From the NCBI GenBank assembly GCA_023425285.1, contig JAFACY010000031.1:1-5422 (forward strand): a stretch of DNA of 5,422 nucleotides, read 5' to 3'. Made by a program: the position numbers and the translations under genes. Every line of letters starts with the position of its first letter. The first letter of the stretch is position 1. Under the pieces are notes generated by a model. It was not told where the DNA came from, ran no database searches, and was given only the letters and a program-made list of their open reading frames with translations. The stretch comes from Bacillota bacterium. Its GTDB lineage: Bacteria; Bacillota; Clostridia; Tissierellales; Sedimentibacteraceae. This document shows, one piece after another, positions 1 through 5,422 of the stretch.

Positions 1-1560
1 ATACGAGGAACAGGAAAAACATCCACTGCAAAAATATTTTCAAGAGCAGTGAATTGCATCAACAACCATGACGGCAATCCGTGTAATGAATGCGAAATAT
101 GCAAAAGCATATTGGACGAAACAAACATGGATGTTATAGAAATGGATGCTGCTTCAAACAATGGTGTAGATGACATACGTGAGCTGAGAGATAAGGTTAA
201 ATTTATGCCTGTTAAGAGCAAGTACAAGGTATACATAATAGACGAGGTTCACATGCTTTCAAAGGGTGCGTTCAATGCGCTTCTTAAAACGCTGGAGGAA
301 CCGCCGGAGCATCTGTTGTTCATACTTGCCACCACAGAGCCTCAAAAAATACCGGCAACAATTTTGTCACGATGTCAGCGATTTGATTTGAAAAGAATTA
401 AATCCTCGGTAATTGTAGACAATATGATTAAAATATGCAATGAATTAGGCATCAGGTATGATGAAAAGGCATTAAAGCTCATAGCCGCAAACTCAGAAGG
501 GGCAATGAGAGATGCTCAGAGTATTCTTGACAGATGCATGTCCTTCAATGAGGAAATAATAGATTATGAAACGGTAATAAATTTGTTGGGTACGGTGAAT
601 TACCAGGTTGTGCTTGAGGCAGTCGGATACATCATAGACAAGGATATAAAAAGCACAATGGTGTTGGTTGATGATATATTAAATTCCGGTAAAGAGATTT
701 CATTTTTCCTTGACGAGCTGATTGTAGCTTTCAGAAACCTGCTGATAATTAAAACAACCAATTCATCGGACAATTTGATACGCATATCCGAGGATGAAGC
801 GGAGGAGCTGAAAAGCTTAAGTGACAAGGTATCTGTGGATACAATAGTTAAATTTATAGAGGAGCTGTCCATTGCTCAATTGGAATGCAAAAGATCGTTA
901 AATCCGAGAGTGCTTTTGGAAACAAAGCTTATTAAGCTTTTGCACCCAATGAATAGCACGGATATTGAAGCTCTTGCGGCTAAAATCCAGGAGCTTGAAA
1001 ATAATATGAAAAGCGGTGGTTTCAATACAGGTGCTGCGGTAACAAAAACACCTGCAAAAAAGCAGACATATACGGAGCCAAAGCCTGTTTTTGCAGAGCA
1101 CAAGAAACAAGAGGAAGCTTTCAAGTCTGTTAAAACAGACGAAATTCAAAAGGATGCTGAAGAAATGGCACCGAGAGTTTATGAAAATAAAAGCGACGAA
1201 GCAATTTATAACGGAATTATAAACGGATGGCAGAATATACTCAAGCAGATAAGAACTGAAAATGCGGGACTTCAGGCAATTATCAGAGAATCGAAATTGA
1301 CTGAGGTAATAAACAAAAAGGCAATATTTGAATTTGATCCGAAATTCACCTTTCACATCAATGCGGCAAATCAACCTAAGAACAGGCAGAAATTTAAAGA
1401 AGTCTTACAAAGCTTTTTAAATGACGAATGTGAAGTTGAATTTATAATAAAAAAAGAAAAAGAAGATAAACCTATTAAGCCAAAGAAAAATATCGAGGAT
1501 ATATATGAAGACTTGAAAAATGAATTTGGTGATATAGTTGAATTTAAGCAGGAGGATTGA
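1..1560 (+). CDS. dnaX: DNA polymerase III subunits gamma/tau (DnaX), 5' partial
   Basis: This is the AAA+ ATPase of the DNA polymerase III clamp loader, which loads the beta sliding clamp and, as tau, links the loader to the polymerase. Frame 1 is open from base 1, so the true start lies upstream; by comparison with B. subtilis DnaX about 45 residues are missing. Numbering from the first codon, Walker A is RGTGKTS (2-8), the zinc module is C19, C28, C31 and C34, Walker B is IIDE (79-82), the sensor-1 region is ATTEP, and the arginine-finger SRC motif is at 123-125. The clamp-loader core ends near residue 336. A low-complexity linker follows, then a Firmicutes-type tau C-terminal domain (about 397-485) and a Lys-rich tail. 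The 519 residues present would give about 560 in total, normal for Firmicutes. The gene ends one base before the ybaB start. GTG at 49 is an internal valine codon. Identification is secure. Confidence 0.97.
   Translation: MRGTGKTSTAKIFSRAVNCINNHDGNPCNECEICKSILDETNMDVIEMDAASNNGVDDIRELRDKVKFMPVKSKYKVYIIDEVHMLSKGAFNALLKTLEEPPEHLLFILATTEPQKIPATILSRCQRFDLKRIKSSVIVDNMIKICNELGIRYDEKALKLIAANSEGAMRDAQSILDRCMSFNEEIIDYETVINLLGTVNYQVVLEAVGYIIDKDIKSTMVLVDDILNSGKEISFFLDELIVAFRNLLIIKTTNSSDNLIRISEDEAEELKSLSDKVSVDTIVKFIEELSIAQLECKRSLNPRVLLETKLIKLLHPMNSTDIEALAAKIQELENNMKSGGFNTGAAVTKTPAKKQTYTEPKPVFAEHKKQEEAFKSVKTDEIQKDAEEMAPRVYENKSDEAIYNGIINGWQNILKQIRTENAGLQAIIRESKLTEVINKKAIFEFDPKFTFHINAANQPKNRQKFKEVLQSFLNDECEVEFIIKKEKEDKPIKPKKNIEDIYEDLKNEFGDIVEFKQED
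1056..1062 (+). other. Candidate -1 ribosomal frameshift heptamer in dnaX
   Basis: The heptamer A-AAA-AAG sits in the X_XXY_YYZ register within codons GCA AAA AAG (window residues 352-354), the same slippery sequence that makes gamma in E. coli dnaX. A -1 slip would add 23 residues and stop at TAA 1131-1133. The product would have 377 window residues, or about 420 once the missing N-terminus is added, close to the 431-residue E. coli gamma. The site lies in the linker directly after the clamp-loader core, where a gamma-like end is expected. I see no well-placed Shine-Dalgarno-like stimulator (AGGTG at 1029-1033 is 22 bases away) and no strong downstream stem-loop, so efficiency is uncertain. 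Confidence 0.4.
1550..1555 (+). promoter_or_regulatory. Ribosome binding site of ybaB
   Basis: A perfect AGGAGG lies inside the last codons of dnaX, six bases before ATG 1562. It fixes that ATG as the start rather than the upstream in-frame TTG at 1538, which has no comparable site. Confidence 0.9.
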
Positions 1561-1561
1561 A

Positions 1562-1912
1562 ATGAGTAAAGGTAGACGCATGCCTATGGGAATGCCCGGA
1601 GGCGGAAATATGAACAACATGATGAAGCAGGTTCAAAAAATGCAGAAGCAAATGGAAGAAATGCAAAAGGAGCTTGAACAGAAAGAGGTTGAGGCAACTT
1701 CCGGCGGCGGAGCAGTCATGGTTAAGGTAACAGGCAAAAAAGACTTATTGGAAGTTAAAATAGATCCTGAGGTAGTAGATAAGGACGATGTTGAGATGCT
1801 TGAAGATATGATAGTTGCTGCAGTTAACGAAGCATTTAGAAAAGCAGATGAAATGATGGAAAGCGAAATGAAAAAAGTAACTGGCGGAGTAAATATACCG
1901 GGGTTATTTTAA
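1562..1912 (+). CDS. ybaB: YbaB/EbfC family nucleoid-associated DNA-binding protein
   Basis: This is a small cytoplasmic protein of 116 residues. Family members form dimers that bind DNA and associate with the nucleoid; the exact role is not settled, though the constant position between dnaX and recR suggests a link to replication or repair. The sequence shows a Met/Gly-rich N-terminus (residues 1-18), a long amphipathic helix rich in Met, Gln and Lys/Glu (about 19-44), the family signature VEATSGGGAVMVKVTGKKDL (43-62), a beta segment LEVKIDPEVV, an acidic helix about 76-107, and the typical ending GGVNIPGLF. Length matches the family (about 100-115). The gene starts one base after dnaX ends and its TAA overlaps the recR ATG, so all three are probably made from one mRNA. 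Confidence 0.95.
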   Translation: MSKGRRMPMGMPGGGNMNNMMKQVQKMQKQMEEMQKELEQKEVEATSGGGAVMVKVTGKKDLLEVKIDPEVVDKDDVEMLEDMIVAAVNEAFRKADEMMESEMKKVTGGVNIPGLF

Positions 1913-2508
1913 TGGAGCATTATACACCGCCGATAACGAAATTGATAGAAGAGCTTGCAAAGCTCCCGGGAATAGGCAGAAAGTCGGCTCAGCGTCTTGC
2001 TTTTCACATCTTGGACATGAAGGGCAATGATGTGGTTGAGCTTGCCAAGGCAATTGTAAATGCCAAAAAGCTTACAAAGCATTGCACCACCTGCGGCAAC
2101 CTGGCAGAGGGTGATGTATGCGGCATATGCGGCAATTTCAAACGTGACCATTCTACCATCTGTGTGGTAGAGGACGTAAGAGATATATCTGCAATGGAAC
2201 GCACCAAGGAATACAAAGGTGTGTACCATGTTCTCCACGGTACCATATCACCACTTGACGGCATAGGTCCCGATGAAATTAACATAAAAAGCCTGATCAG
2301 CAGATTGAATGCTGATATAACAGAAGTGATACTTGCAACCAACCCCACCATTGAGGGAGAAGCAACGGCAGTATACATATCACGTCTCATAAAACCAATG
2401 GGCATCAAGACAACACGTATAGCCCACGGCATACCCGTAGGCGGAGACATAGAATACGCAGATGAGGTAACCCTGATGCGTGCAATGGAAGGCAGAAGAG
2501 AGATGTAA
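1912..2508 (+). CDS. recR: Recombination mediator protein RecR
   Basis: RecR acts with RecO (and RecF) to load RecA on SSB-covered single-stranded DNA during gap repair. The 198-residue length is standard. Domains in order are a helix-hairpin-helix with LPGIGRKSA (18-26), a C4 zinc finger (C58, C61, C70, C73), a TOPRIM domain with the acidic patch VVEDVRD (85-91) and the EGE of TNPTIEGEATA (E148, E150), and the conserved tail with GIPVGGDIEYAD (173-184) and AMEGRR. No key residue is missing. The ATG shares one base with the ybaB stop (TAATG) and only a weak ribosome binding site precedes it, so translation is probably coupled to ybaB. A terminator follows 17 bases after the stop. Confidence 0.98.
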   Translation: MEHYTPPITKLIEELAKLPGIGRKSAQRLAFHILDMKGNDVVELAKAIVNAKKLTKHCTTCGNLAEGDVCGICGNFKRDHSTICVVEDVRDISAMERTKEYKGVYHVLHGTISPLDGIGPDEINIKSLISRLNADITEVILATNPTIEGEATAVYISRLIKPMGIKTTRIAHGIPVGGDIEYADEVTLMRAMEGRREM

Positions 2509-2525
2509 CTTCAATAAATATTCAT

Positions 2526-2553
2526 AGCAGGTTTAAATACACCTGCTTTTTTT
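2526..2553 (+). terminator. Intrinsic terminator of the dnaX-ybaB-recR operon
   Basis: A 7-bp stem pairs AGCAGGT (2526-2532) with ACCTGCT (2541-2547) around an 8-base loop and runs into seven Ts (2547-2553). It lies just after the recR stop and separates the operon from the next gene. No A-run precedes it, so it looks one-directional. Confidence 0.88.
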
Positions 2554-2582
2554 ACAAATTAAATTAATTGAGAGGGGTAGAA

Positions 2583-3497
2583 ATGAAGAAATATTCAAAT
2601 TATATAATAATAGCACTAATAATAGTAAATGTATTCAGCATATTCAAGATAAGCAGCCTTGAAAGGACGATGGATAATTATTATCTGCAAATTGTGTCAG
2701 GGATAAATAGAAATAACAGTGAAATATCGAATATTTACTCTAATATTAATTCCATTCTTGATAAACAGAGCAGCTTGCTTGACAGCTACGAAATAGAATT
2801 TGGTGAAAGCTTAAATGAAGAAAGCCTGACAGTACCGGTTAGGTTTACTGTTGTGCCCAAAGAATATTCAGAAGGGCTCACGGTAAATATCCAATTAAAT
2901 GATGAAAGCTTTACATTAATTAAAAAGGGTACATCTTTTGAAGCAATTATTAATGCAGACATATTAGAAACGTTCCAGCCAAAAGTAGTTATTGTCCAGG
3001 ATGGAATTCAGAAAACAGAAAGCCTGGAGGAATATTATGATTTATATAATAAGTTCTTGCTGCGAGTAGAAGGATACCATAATGGAAGTACACAATATAG
3101 TAATGGCAAACATATATACAAGGGTGGCAGATTTGAATTCAGAATTACTAATATAAATGGCAACATGCCTGAAAAGATGAGCATTGTATATGATATAAAC
3201 GGAAGCATACTGAGAGAGGATGAAGTTGACATATCTCAAATTGATGATGAAGACGAAACAACCAATTATATATACCAGGATATCATTGATGAGGTTAAGC
3301 TGGGAGCCAATGAAGTATTGATGGTATATGCAAATATACAAGACAAGTATGGTATTAATTACAAATATATAGTCCTGCGTGATGAAGTAGATGCTAACGG
3401 AGAACCTGTATTTAGAAGACCTGAATGGTCAAGTGGCAGCATTCTTGAAATAACAAGAAACGGAAAGGCTTTTAACGTACCAGATTATAGATATTAA
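2583..3497 (+). CDS. Hypothetical membrane-anchored protein with coiled coil
   Basis: I do not recognise this 304-residue protein. A short basic N-terminus (MKKYSN) precedes one hydrophobic segment at about residues 7-22 with no lipobox or clear signal-peptidase site, which suggests a signal anchor with the bulk outside the cell. Residues about 25-68 have spaced Ile/Leu and many Asn/Ser, consistent with a coiled coil. The rest (about 70-304) is rich in alternating hydrophobic and polar stretches, acidic (for example DDEDE at 221-225) and free of Cys, compatible with one or more beta-sandwich domains. ATG 2583 is chosen because AGAGGGG (2571-2577) lies five bases upstream; the in-frame TTG at 2568 has no site. 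Only 29 bases separate it from the preceding terminator and I see no clear promoter, so expression may depend on read-through. It ends 34 bases before the acetyltransferase gene. A sensor, adhesin or envelope-scaffold role is possible but unsupported. Confidence 0.85.
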   Translation: MKKYSNYIIIALIIVNVFSIFKISSLERTMDNYYLQIVSGINRNNSEISNIYSNINSILDKQSSLLDSYEIEFGESLNEESLTVPVRFTVVPKEYSEGLTVNIQLNDESFTLIKKGTSFEAIINADILETFQPKVVIVQDGIQKTESLEEYYDLYNKFLLRVEGYHNGSTQYSNGKHIYKGGRFEFRITNINGNMPEKMSIVYDINGSILREDEVDISQIDDEDETTNYIYQDIIDEVKLGANEVLMVYANIQDKYGINYKYIVLRDEVDANGEPVFRRPEWSSGSILEITRNGKAFNVPDYRY

Positions 3498-3531
3498 GAT
3501 TAGTAATCTACAATATGTTATGGAGGTCAGC

Positions 3532-4095
3532 ATGAGGTTAAACGGTACGCAAACAATTGAAACAGTGAGACTTATATTAAGAAAATACACTTTAGATGAT
3601 GCCGAAGCTATGTACAACAATTGGGGTAGATATGAAGAATGCTTTGAATATCTGCCATGGGAGTCGTGTGCATCTATAAATGAGGCTGAGGAACGCATAA
3701 AGAAGTGGATTGAGTTATATAAGGACAATACCTTTTATCAATGGTGCATTGAGCTGAAGGAAAGCAAGGAATCAATAGGCTTGATTAATCTGCACAACAT
3801 AGATGAAGACAATTTATCAGCTGAAACTACATACTTATTATCTCCGAAGTATTGGAACAAAGGTATTATGACAGAAGCACTAAGAGCAGTATTGGAATAT
3901 GGATTTGAAGTTATGGGATTAAACAGAATCAGTGCTGATTATTTCTCCGGAAATGAGGGGTCACAAAAGGTTATGATTAAAAATATCATGAAATATGAAG
4001 GAACTTTCAGTGAAAGATATTGTAAATCCGGAGTATTTTATGACTCAATTCAGTATGCCGTATTAAAAAAGGACTGGGAACAGAAAAATAAATAA
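3532..4095 (+). CDS. GNAT family N-acetyltransferase, RimJ/RimL-like
   Basis: This 187-residue cytoplasmic enzyme is predicted to transfer an acetyl group from acetyl-CoA to an amine; the substrate cannot be read from sequence. The N-terminus TIETVRLILRKYTLDDAEAM (8-27) is typical of RimJ/RimL-type GNATs. The acetyl-CoA loop is YWNKGIMTEA (107-116), with Asn where many members have Gly. It is followed by LEYGFEVMGLNRISADY (121-137) and the CoA-binding N-x-x-S of GNEGSQKVM (140-148), then the usual KYEG turn, where the family's common GMKYEG is IMKYEG. Length fits the subfamily. ATG 3532 is preferred over in-frame ATG 3520 because GGAGGT (3522-3527) lies four bases before 3532 and overlaps the upstream ATG. 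No clear terminator follows until 4354, so the transcript may carry a tail of about 280 bases. Confidence 0.93.
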   Translation: MRLNGTQTIETVRLILRKYTLDDAEAMYNNWGRYEECFEYLPWESCASINEAEERIKKWIELYKDNTFYQWCIELKESKESIGLINLHNIDEDNLSAETTYLLSPKYWNKGIMTEALRAVLEYGFEVMGLNRISADYFSGNEGSQKVMIKNIMKYEGTFSERYCKSGVFYDSIQYAVLKKDWEQKNK

Positions 4096-4353
4096 TATTC
4101 ACGCATTGAAACGAGGTGCTGTATATGCATACATTTGCGATGTATATATTTACATTTGAGAAATGCGATTATTTCAACAAATATTAAGCTGTTATAAAAT
4201 GAAGGTGCAGATTATGAAGAAAAACCTGAAAATCCATGACTTCATTTTGAATATATATGCGATGTTTTAGTCGTCAAAGAATATTGTTATCATTATATTC
4301 TTTAATACATTAATTGTTACAACTACTTTTAAGTGCTTCGCTGAAATTACATG
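4096..4353 (+). other. Gene-poor stretch with two tiny ORFs
   Basis: No recognisable gene is present. Two very short ORFs have good ribosome binding sites. ATG 4125-4187 (20 residues, start MHTFAMYIFT) has GAGGTG at 4113-4118. ATG 4214-4270 (17 residues, start MKKNLKIHDF) has GAAGGTG at 4201-4207. The frame of the second stays open past its TAG (4268-4270) to another TAG at 4424-4426 and reads as hydrophobic sequence, but it runs through the terminator at 4354-4377, which argues against an intact gene. They may be remnants of decayed genes or chance. A TATAAAAT box at 4193-4200 has only a poor -35 partner. A 6-bp inverted repeat ATACAT/ATGTAT lies at 4129-4145. Confidence 0.4.
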
Positions 4354-4377
4354 CAGACTAGAAATAGTCTGTTTTTT
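4354..4377 (+). terminator. Intrinsic terminator with GAAA loop
   Basis: A perfect 7-bp stem, CAGACTA (4354-4360) with TAGTCTG (4365-4371), closes on a GAAA tetraloop and is followed by six Ts (4372-4377). It is the first clear terminator after the acetyltransferase gene and insulates the downstream PadR unit. Confidence 0.88.
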
Positions 4378-4388
4378 ATGCCCTAACC

Positions 4389-4478
4389 CCATTTTTACGA
4401 CCGAAGGGAGAGAAAAATGGCGGTAGGTCAAATACACCGAATTCCCAATTTATGCGACACAAGGAGCAAATAAATTGG
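4389..4478 (+). repeat. Tandem pair of related hairpins (possible structured RNA or interspersed repeat)
   Basis: Two perfect inverted repeats stand 24 bases apart. Copy 1 pairs CCATTTTT (4389-4396) with AAAAATGG (4413-4420). Copy 2 pairs CCAATTTAT (4445-4453) with ATAAATTGG (4470-4478). Each encloses exactly 16 bases, and both interiors hold CGAC on the 5' side and GGAG on the 3' side (4398-4401 with 4407-4410; 4455-4458 with 4463-4466). These can stack as C-G, G-A, A-G, C-G, a tandem sheared G-A core, with an unpaired purine pair on the 3' side below it. The outer stems differ in sequence while the core is kept, which suggests selection on structure or a shared repeat ancestor. The pair lies between a terminator and the padR promoter. 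I recognise no named riboswitch. It could be a small RNA, an mRNA element, or a copy of an interspersed palindromic repeat. Confidence 0.6.
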
Positions 4479-4514
4479 TGAATGAGACTGTTTATTGTGA
4501 ATCAGAGTTTATTC

Positions 4515-4543
4515 TTGACAATATCGATATTCGATGTTATTGT
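4515..4543 (+). promoter_or_regulatory. Sigma-A-type promoter of the padR operon
   Basis: A consensus -35 TTGACA (4515-4520) is followed after 17 bases by a weaker -10 TATTGT (4538-4543). Transcription should begin near 4550, giving a leader of about 35 bases before the padR ATG. The left operator arm fills most of the spacer. Confidence 0.7.
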
Positions 4544-4567
4544 ATATATGTAATATCGAATATCGAT
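4523..4567 (+). promoter_or_regulatory. Long inverted-repeat operator, probable PadR autoregulatory site
   Basis: ATCGATATTCGAT (4523-4535) and ATCGAATATCGAT (4555-4567) are perfect 13-bp inverted repeats centred at 4545, with further matches TTA/TAA at 4537-4539 and 4551-4553. One arm lies between -35 and -10 and the other just past the predicted start point, so a bound dimer or pair of dimers would block RNA polymerase. Placement directly before padR fits the autorepression known for PadR proteins. Binding is inferred. Confidence 0.75.
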
Positions 4568-4573
4568 GTTTGT

Positions 4574-4580
4574 GAGGTGG
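4574..4580 (+). promoter_or_regulatory. Ribosome binding site of padR
   Basis: GAGGTGG lies four bases before ATG 4585 and supports that start. Confidence 0.75.
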
Positions 4581-4584
4581 CTGG

Positions 4585-4920
4585 ATGGCACGAGAAAAAT
4601 ATCAAACCTTAACAGAGCAAATGTTTTATATACTTATTTGCTTAACGCAGGAGAATTGTGGCGTTGATATTATGAAAAGGGTTGAAAAGCTGACAAATGG
4701 AAGGGTTATCATCGGACCAGGAACTTTGTACAGTTTATTGGATAACTTTGTAAAAGAAAAAATTATTATTGAAACTAAGACAGAAAACCGAAAGAAAAGC
4801 TATGTCATAACTAAGCTTGGTACGGAAATGCTTGAAAAGGAATATGAGCGATTAAATAAATTAAAAAAAGATTATAAATTGTTGGTAAAAGGAAGTGGCA
4901 GCGATGAAGAATACAACTAA
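4585..4920 (+). CDS. PadR family transcriptional regulator
   Basis: This 111-residue cytoplasmic repressor has a winged helix-turn-helix fold (about residues 10-85) and a short C-terminal helix for dimerisation (about 82-102), the layout of short PadR-s proteins. Recognisable parts are LTEQMFYILICL (9-20), the motif CGVDIMKRVEKLTNGR (25-40), the recognition-helix region GPGTLYSLLDNF (44-55) and the wing with KKSYVITKLG (70-79). PadR repressors often respond to toxic small molecules or envelope stress; no ligand can be named here. The gene has its own promoter and a long operator. Its last 17 bases overlap the next gene, a DUF2812 protein, a pairing frequent in Firmicutes that implies the two work as a unit. 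Confidence 0.93.
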   Translation: MAREKYQTLTEQMFYILICLTQENCGVDIMKRVEKLTNGRVIIGPGTLYSLLDNFVKEKIIIETKTENRKKSYVITKLGTEMLEKEYERLNKLKKDYKLLVKGSGSDEEYN

Positions 4921-5422
4921 AAGGATAATAAATTTCAGATTTGACCGTTATGAAGATACAGAAAAGAAATTGGAGAAATTAGCAGCGAAGGGTCTTTTCC
5001 TTGAAGAATGCGGATCTTTTTTTTGGACATTCAGAAAAGGCGAGCCGAAGAAATTAAAATATACGGTAACATATTTTTCCGAAGGGTCGGTTTTTAATCC
5101 CGGCATAACCTACAATCAACAAACATATTTTGATTATGCAAAGGCTGCTGGATGGGATTTTGTGACTCAATTAAATCAAATGCAAATATTTTGCAGTGAA
5201 GCTGACAATCCCATACCATTTGAGACAGATGAGAAAGAGAAATTAGATAATATAAAAAGATGTATGAAAAAGAGTTTTATTCCGTCTATGTTCATGATCA
5301 TATTAATATTTATATTAAATATGTTCTTACAATTTAATTCTTTTCAACGTGACCCTATAGGTTTTTTGTCAGACACAGGTCTTCTGTTTTCTGTTTCTAT
5401 GATACTCGTGGGCACTATCTAT
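4904..5422 (+). CDS. DUF2812 domain membrane protein, 3' partial
   Basis: The frame is open from ATG 4904 to the window end (173 residues), so the C-terminus lies outside. The soluble N-terminal part (about 8-105) fits DUF2812: INFRFDRYEDTEKKLEKLAA (9-28) is followed by AKGLFLEECGSFFWTFRKGE (28-47), TYFDYAKAAGWDFV (74-87) and an aromatic strand MQIFCSEAD (93-101). A basic stretch, KRCMKK (118-123), leads into a first membrane helix at about 124-143, and a second begins near 157 and is cut by the window end. The function of DUF2812 is unknown; these proteins are usually encoded next to PadR regulators. The start overlaps padR by 17 bases, and AGGAAG (4890-4895) lies eight bases upstream, so translation is probably coupled. 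It is likely a target, or a membrane partner, of the PadR protein. Confidence 0.88.
   Translation, partial: MKNTTKRIINFRFDRYEDTEKKLEKLAAKGLFLEECGSFFWTFRKGEPKKLKYTVTYFSEGSVFNPGITYNQQTYFDYAKAAGWDFVTQLNQMQIFCSEADNPIPFETDEKEKLDNIKRCMKKSFIPSMFMIILIFILNMFLQFNSFQRDPIGFLSDTGLLFSVSMILVGTIY

Noticed and set aside
49..51. GTG as a start codon for the first gene
   Set aside because: The frame is open to base 1, and the codons before it encode the DnaX Walker A motif, so this GTG is an internal valine and the gene begins outside the window.
3497..3509. Palindrome AGATTA-G-TAATCT between the hypothetical gene and the acetyltransferase gene
   Set aside because: It is short, lacks a T-run and has no clear promoter beside it; it could be an operator, but chance in AT-rich DNA is as likely.
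600..3728. Several minus-strand ORFs of 65-158 codons opposite dnaX, recR, the hypothetical gene and the acetyltransferase gene
   Set aside because: They lie antisense to well-supported genes, show no recognisable motifs, and their compositions look like shadows of the sense codons.
4214..4426. A 71-codon ORF read through an internal TAG (amber recoding, such as pyrrolysine)
   Set aside because: The frame crosses an intrinsic terminator and shows no known protein, and nothing in the window points to amber decoding. Chance or decay is simpler.
4389..4478. Guanidine-II (mini-ykkC) riboswitch or kink-turn
   Set aside because: Guanidine-II hairpins have short stems with ACGR tetraloops, which are absent here. 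The unpaired bases are not directly beside the G-A pairs as a kink-turn needs. No transporter gene follows.
4366..4499. Imperfect direct repeat (12 of 15 bases) at 4366-4380 and 4485-4499 bracketing the hairpin pair, as insertion boundaries
   Set aside because: The match is T-rich and imperfect, and one copy is part of the terminator, so it is weak evidence for a mobile insertion.
4475..4612. ORF of about 45 codons from TTG 4475 running through the padR promoter
   Set aside because: It crosses the promoter, operator and padR start, and it has no recognisable protein character.

Overview
The window comes from a low-GC Gram-positive bacterium, most likely class Clostridia. The grounds are AT-rich coding sequence, strong GGAGG-type ribosome binding sites, the dnaX-ybaB-recR gene order, a B. 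subtilis-sized DnaX, and a PadR/DUF2812 pair of the kind common in Clostridia. The genus cannot be fixed from sequence alone. All convincing genes are on the + strand.

Region 1 (1-2553) is a replication and recombination operon. It holds dnaX (5' end outside the window), a YbaB/EbfC nucleoid-associated protein gene one base after it, and recR overlapping that gene by one base. A hairpin plus T-run terminator closes it. dnaX carries an in-register A-AAA-AAG heptamer just after the clamp-loader core, so it may make a gamma-like short form by -1 frameshifting.

Region 2 (2571-4095) holds two accessory genes. One encodes an unrecognised 304-residue protein with one N-terminal membrane anchor, a probable coiled coil and an outer domain. 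The other encodes a RimJ/RimL-like GNAT acetyltransferase.

Region 3 (4096-4584) is almost 490 bases without a convincing gene. In order it contains two tiny ORFs with good ribosome binding sites, a strong terminator (4354-4377), two successive hairpins with different stems but a shared CGAC...GGAG core, and then a sigma-A-type promoter overlapped by a perfect 13-bp inverted repeat.

Region 4 (4585-5422) is a PadR-family repressor gene followed, with a 17-base overlap, by a DUF2812 membrane protein gene cut off by the window end. The operator over the promoter suggests that the repressor controls its own two-gene operon.

The observations most worth checking are the dnaX slippery site, the paired hairpins at 4389-4478 and the long PadR operator.
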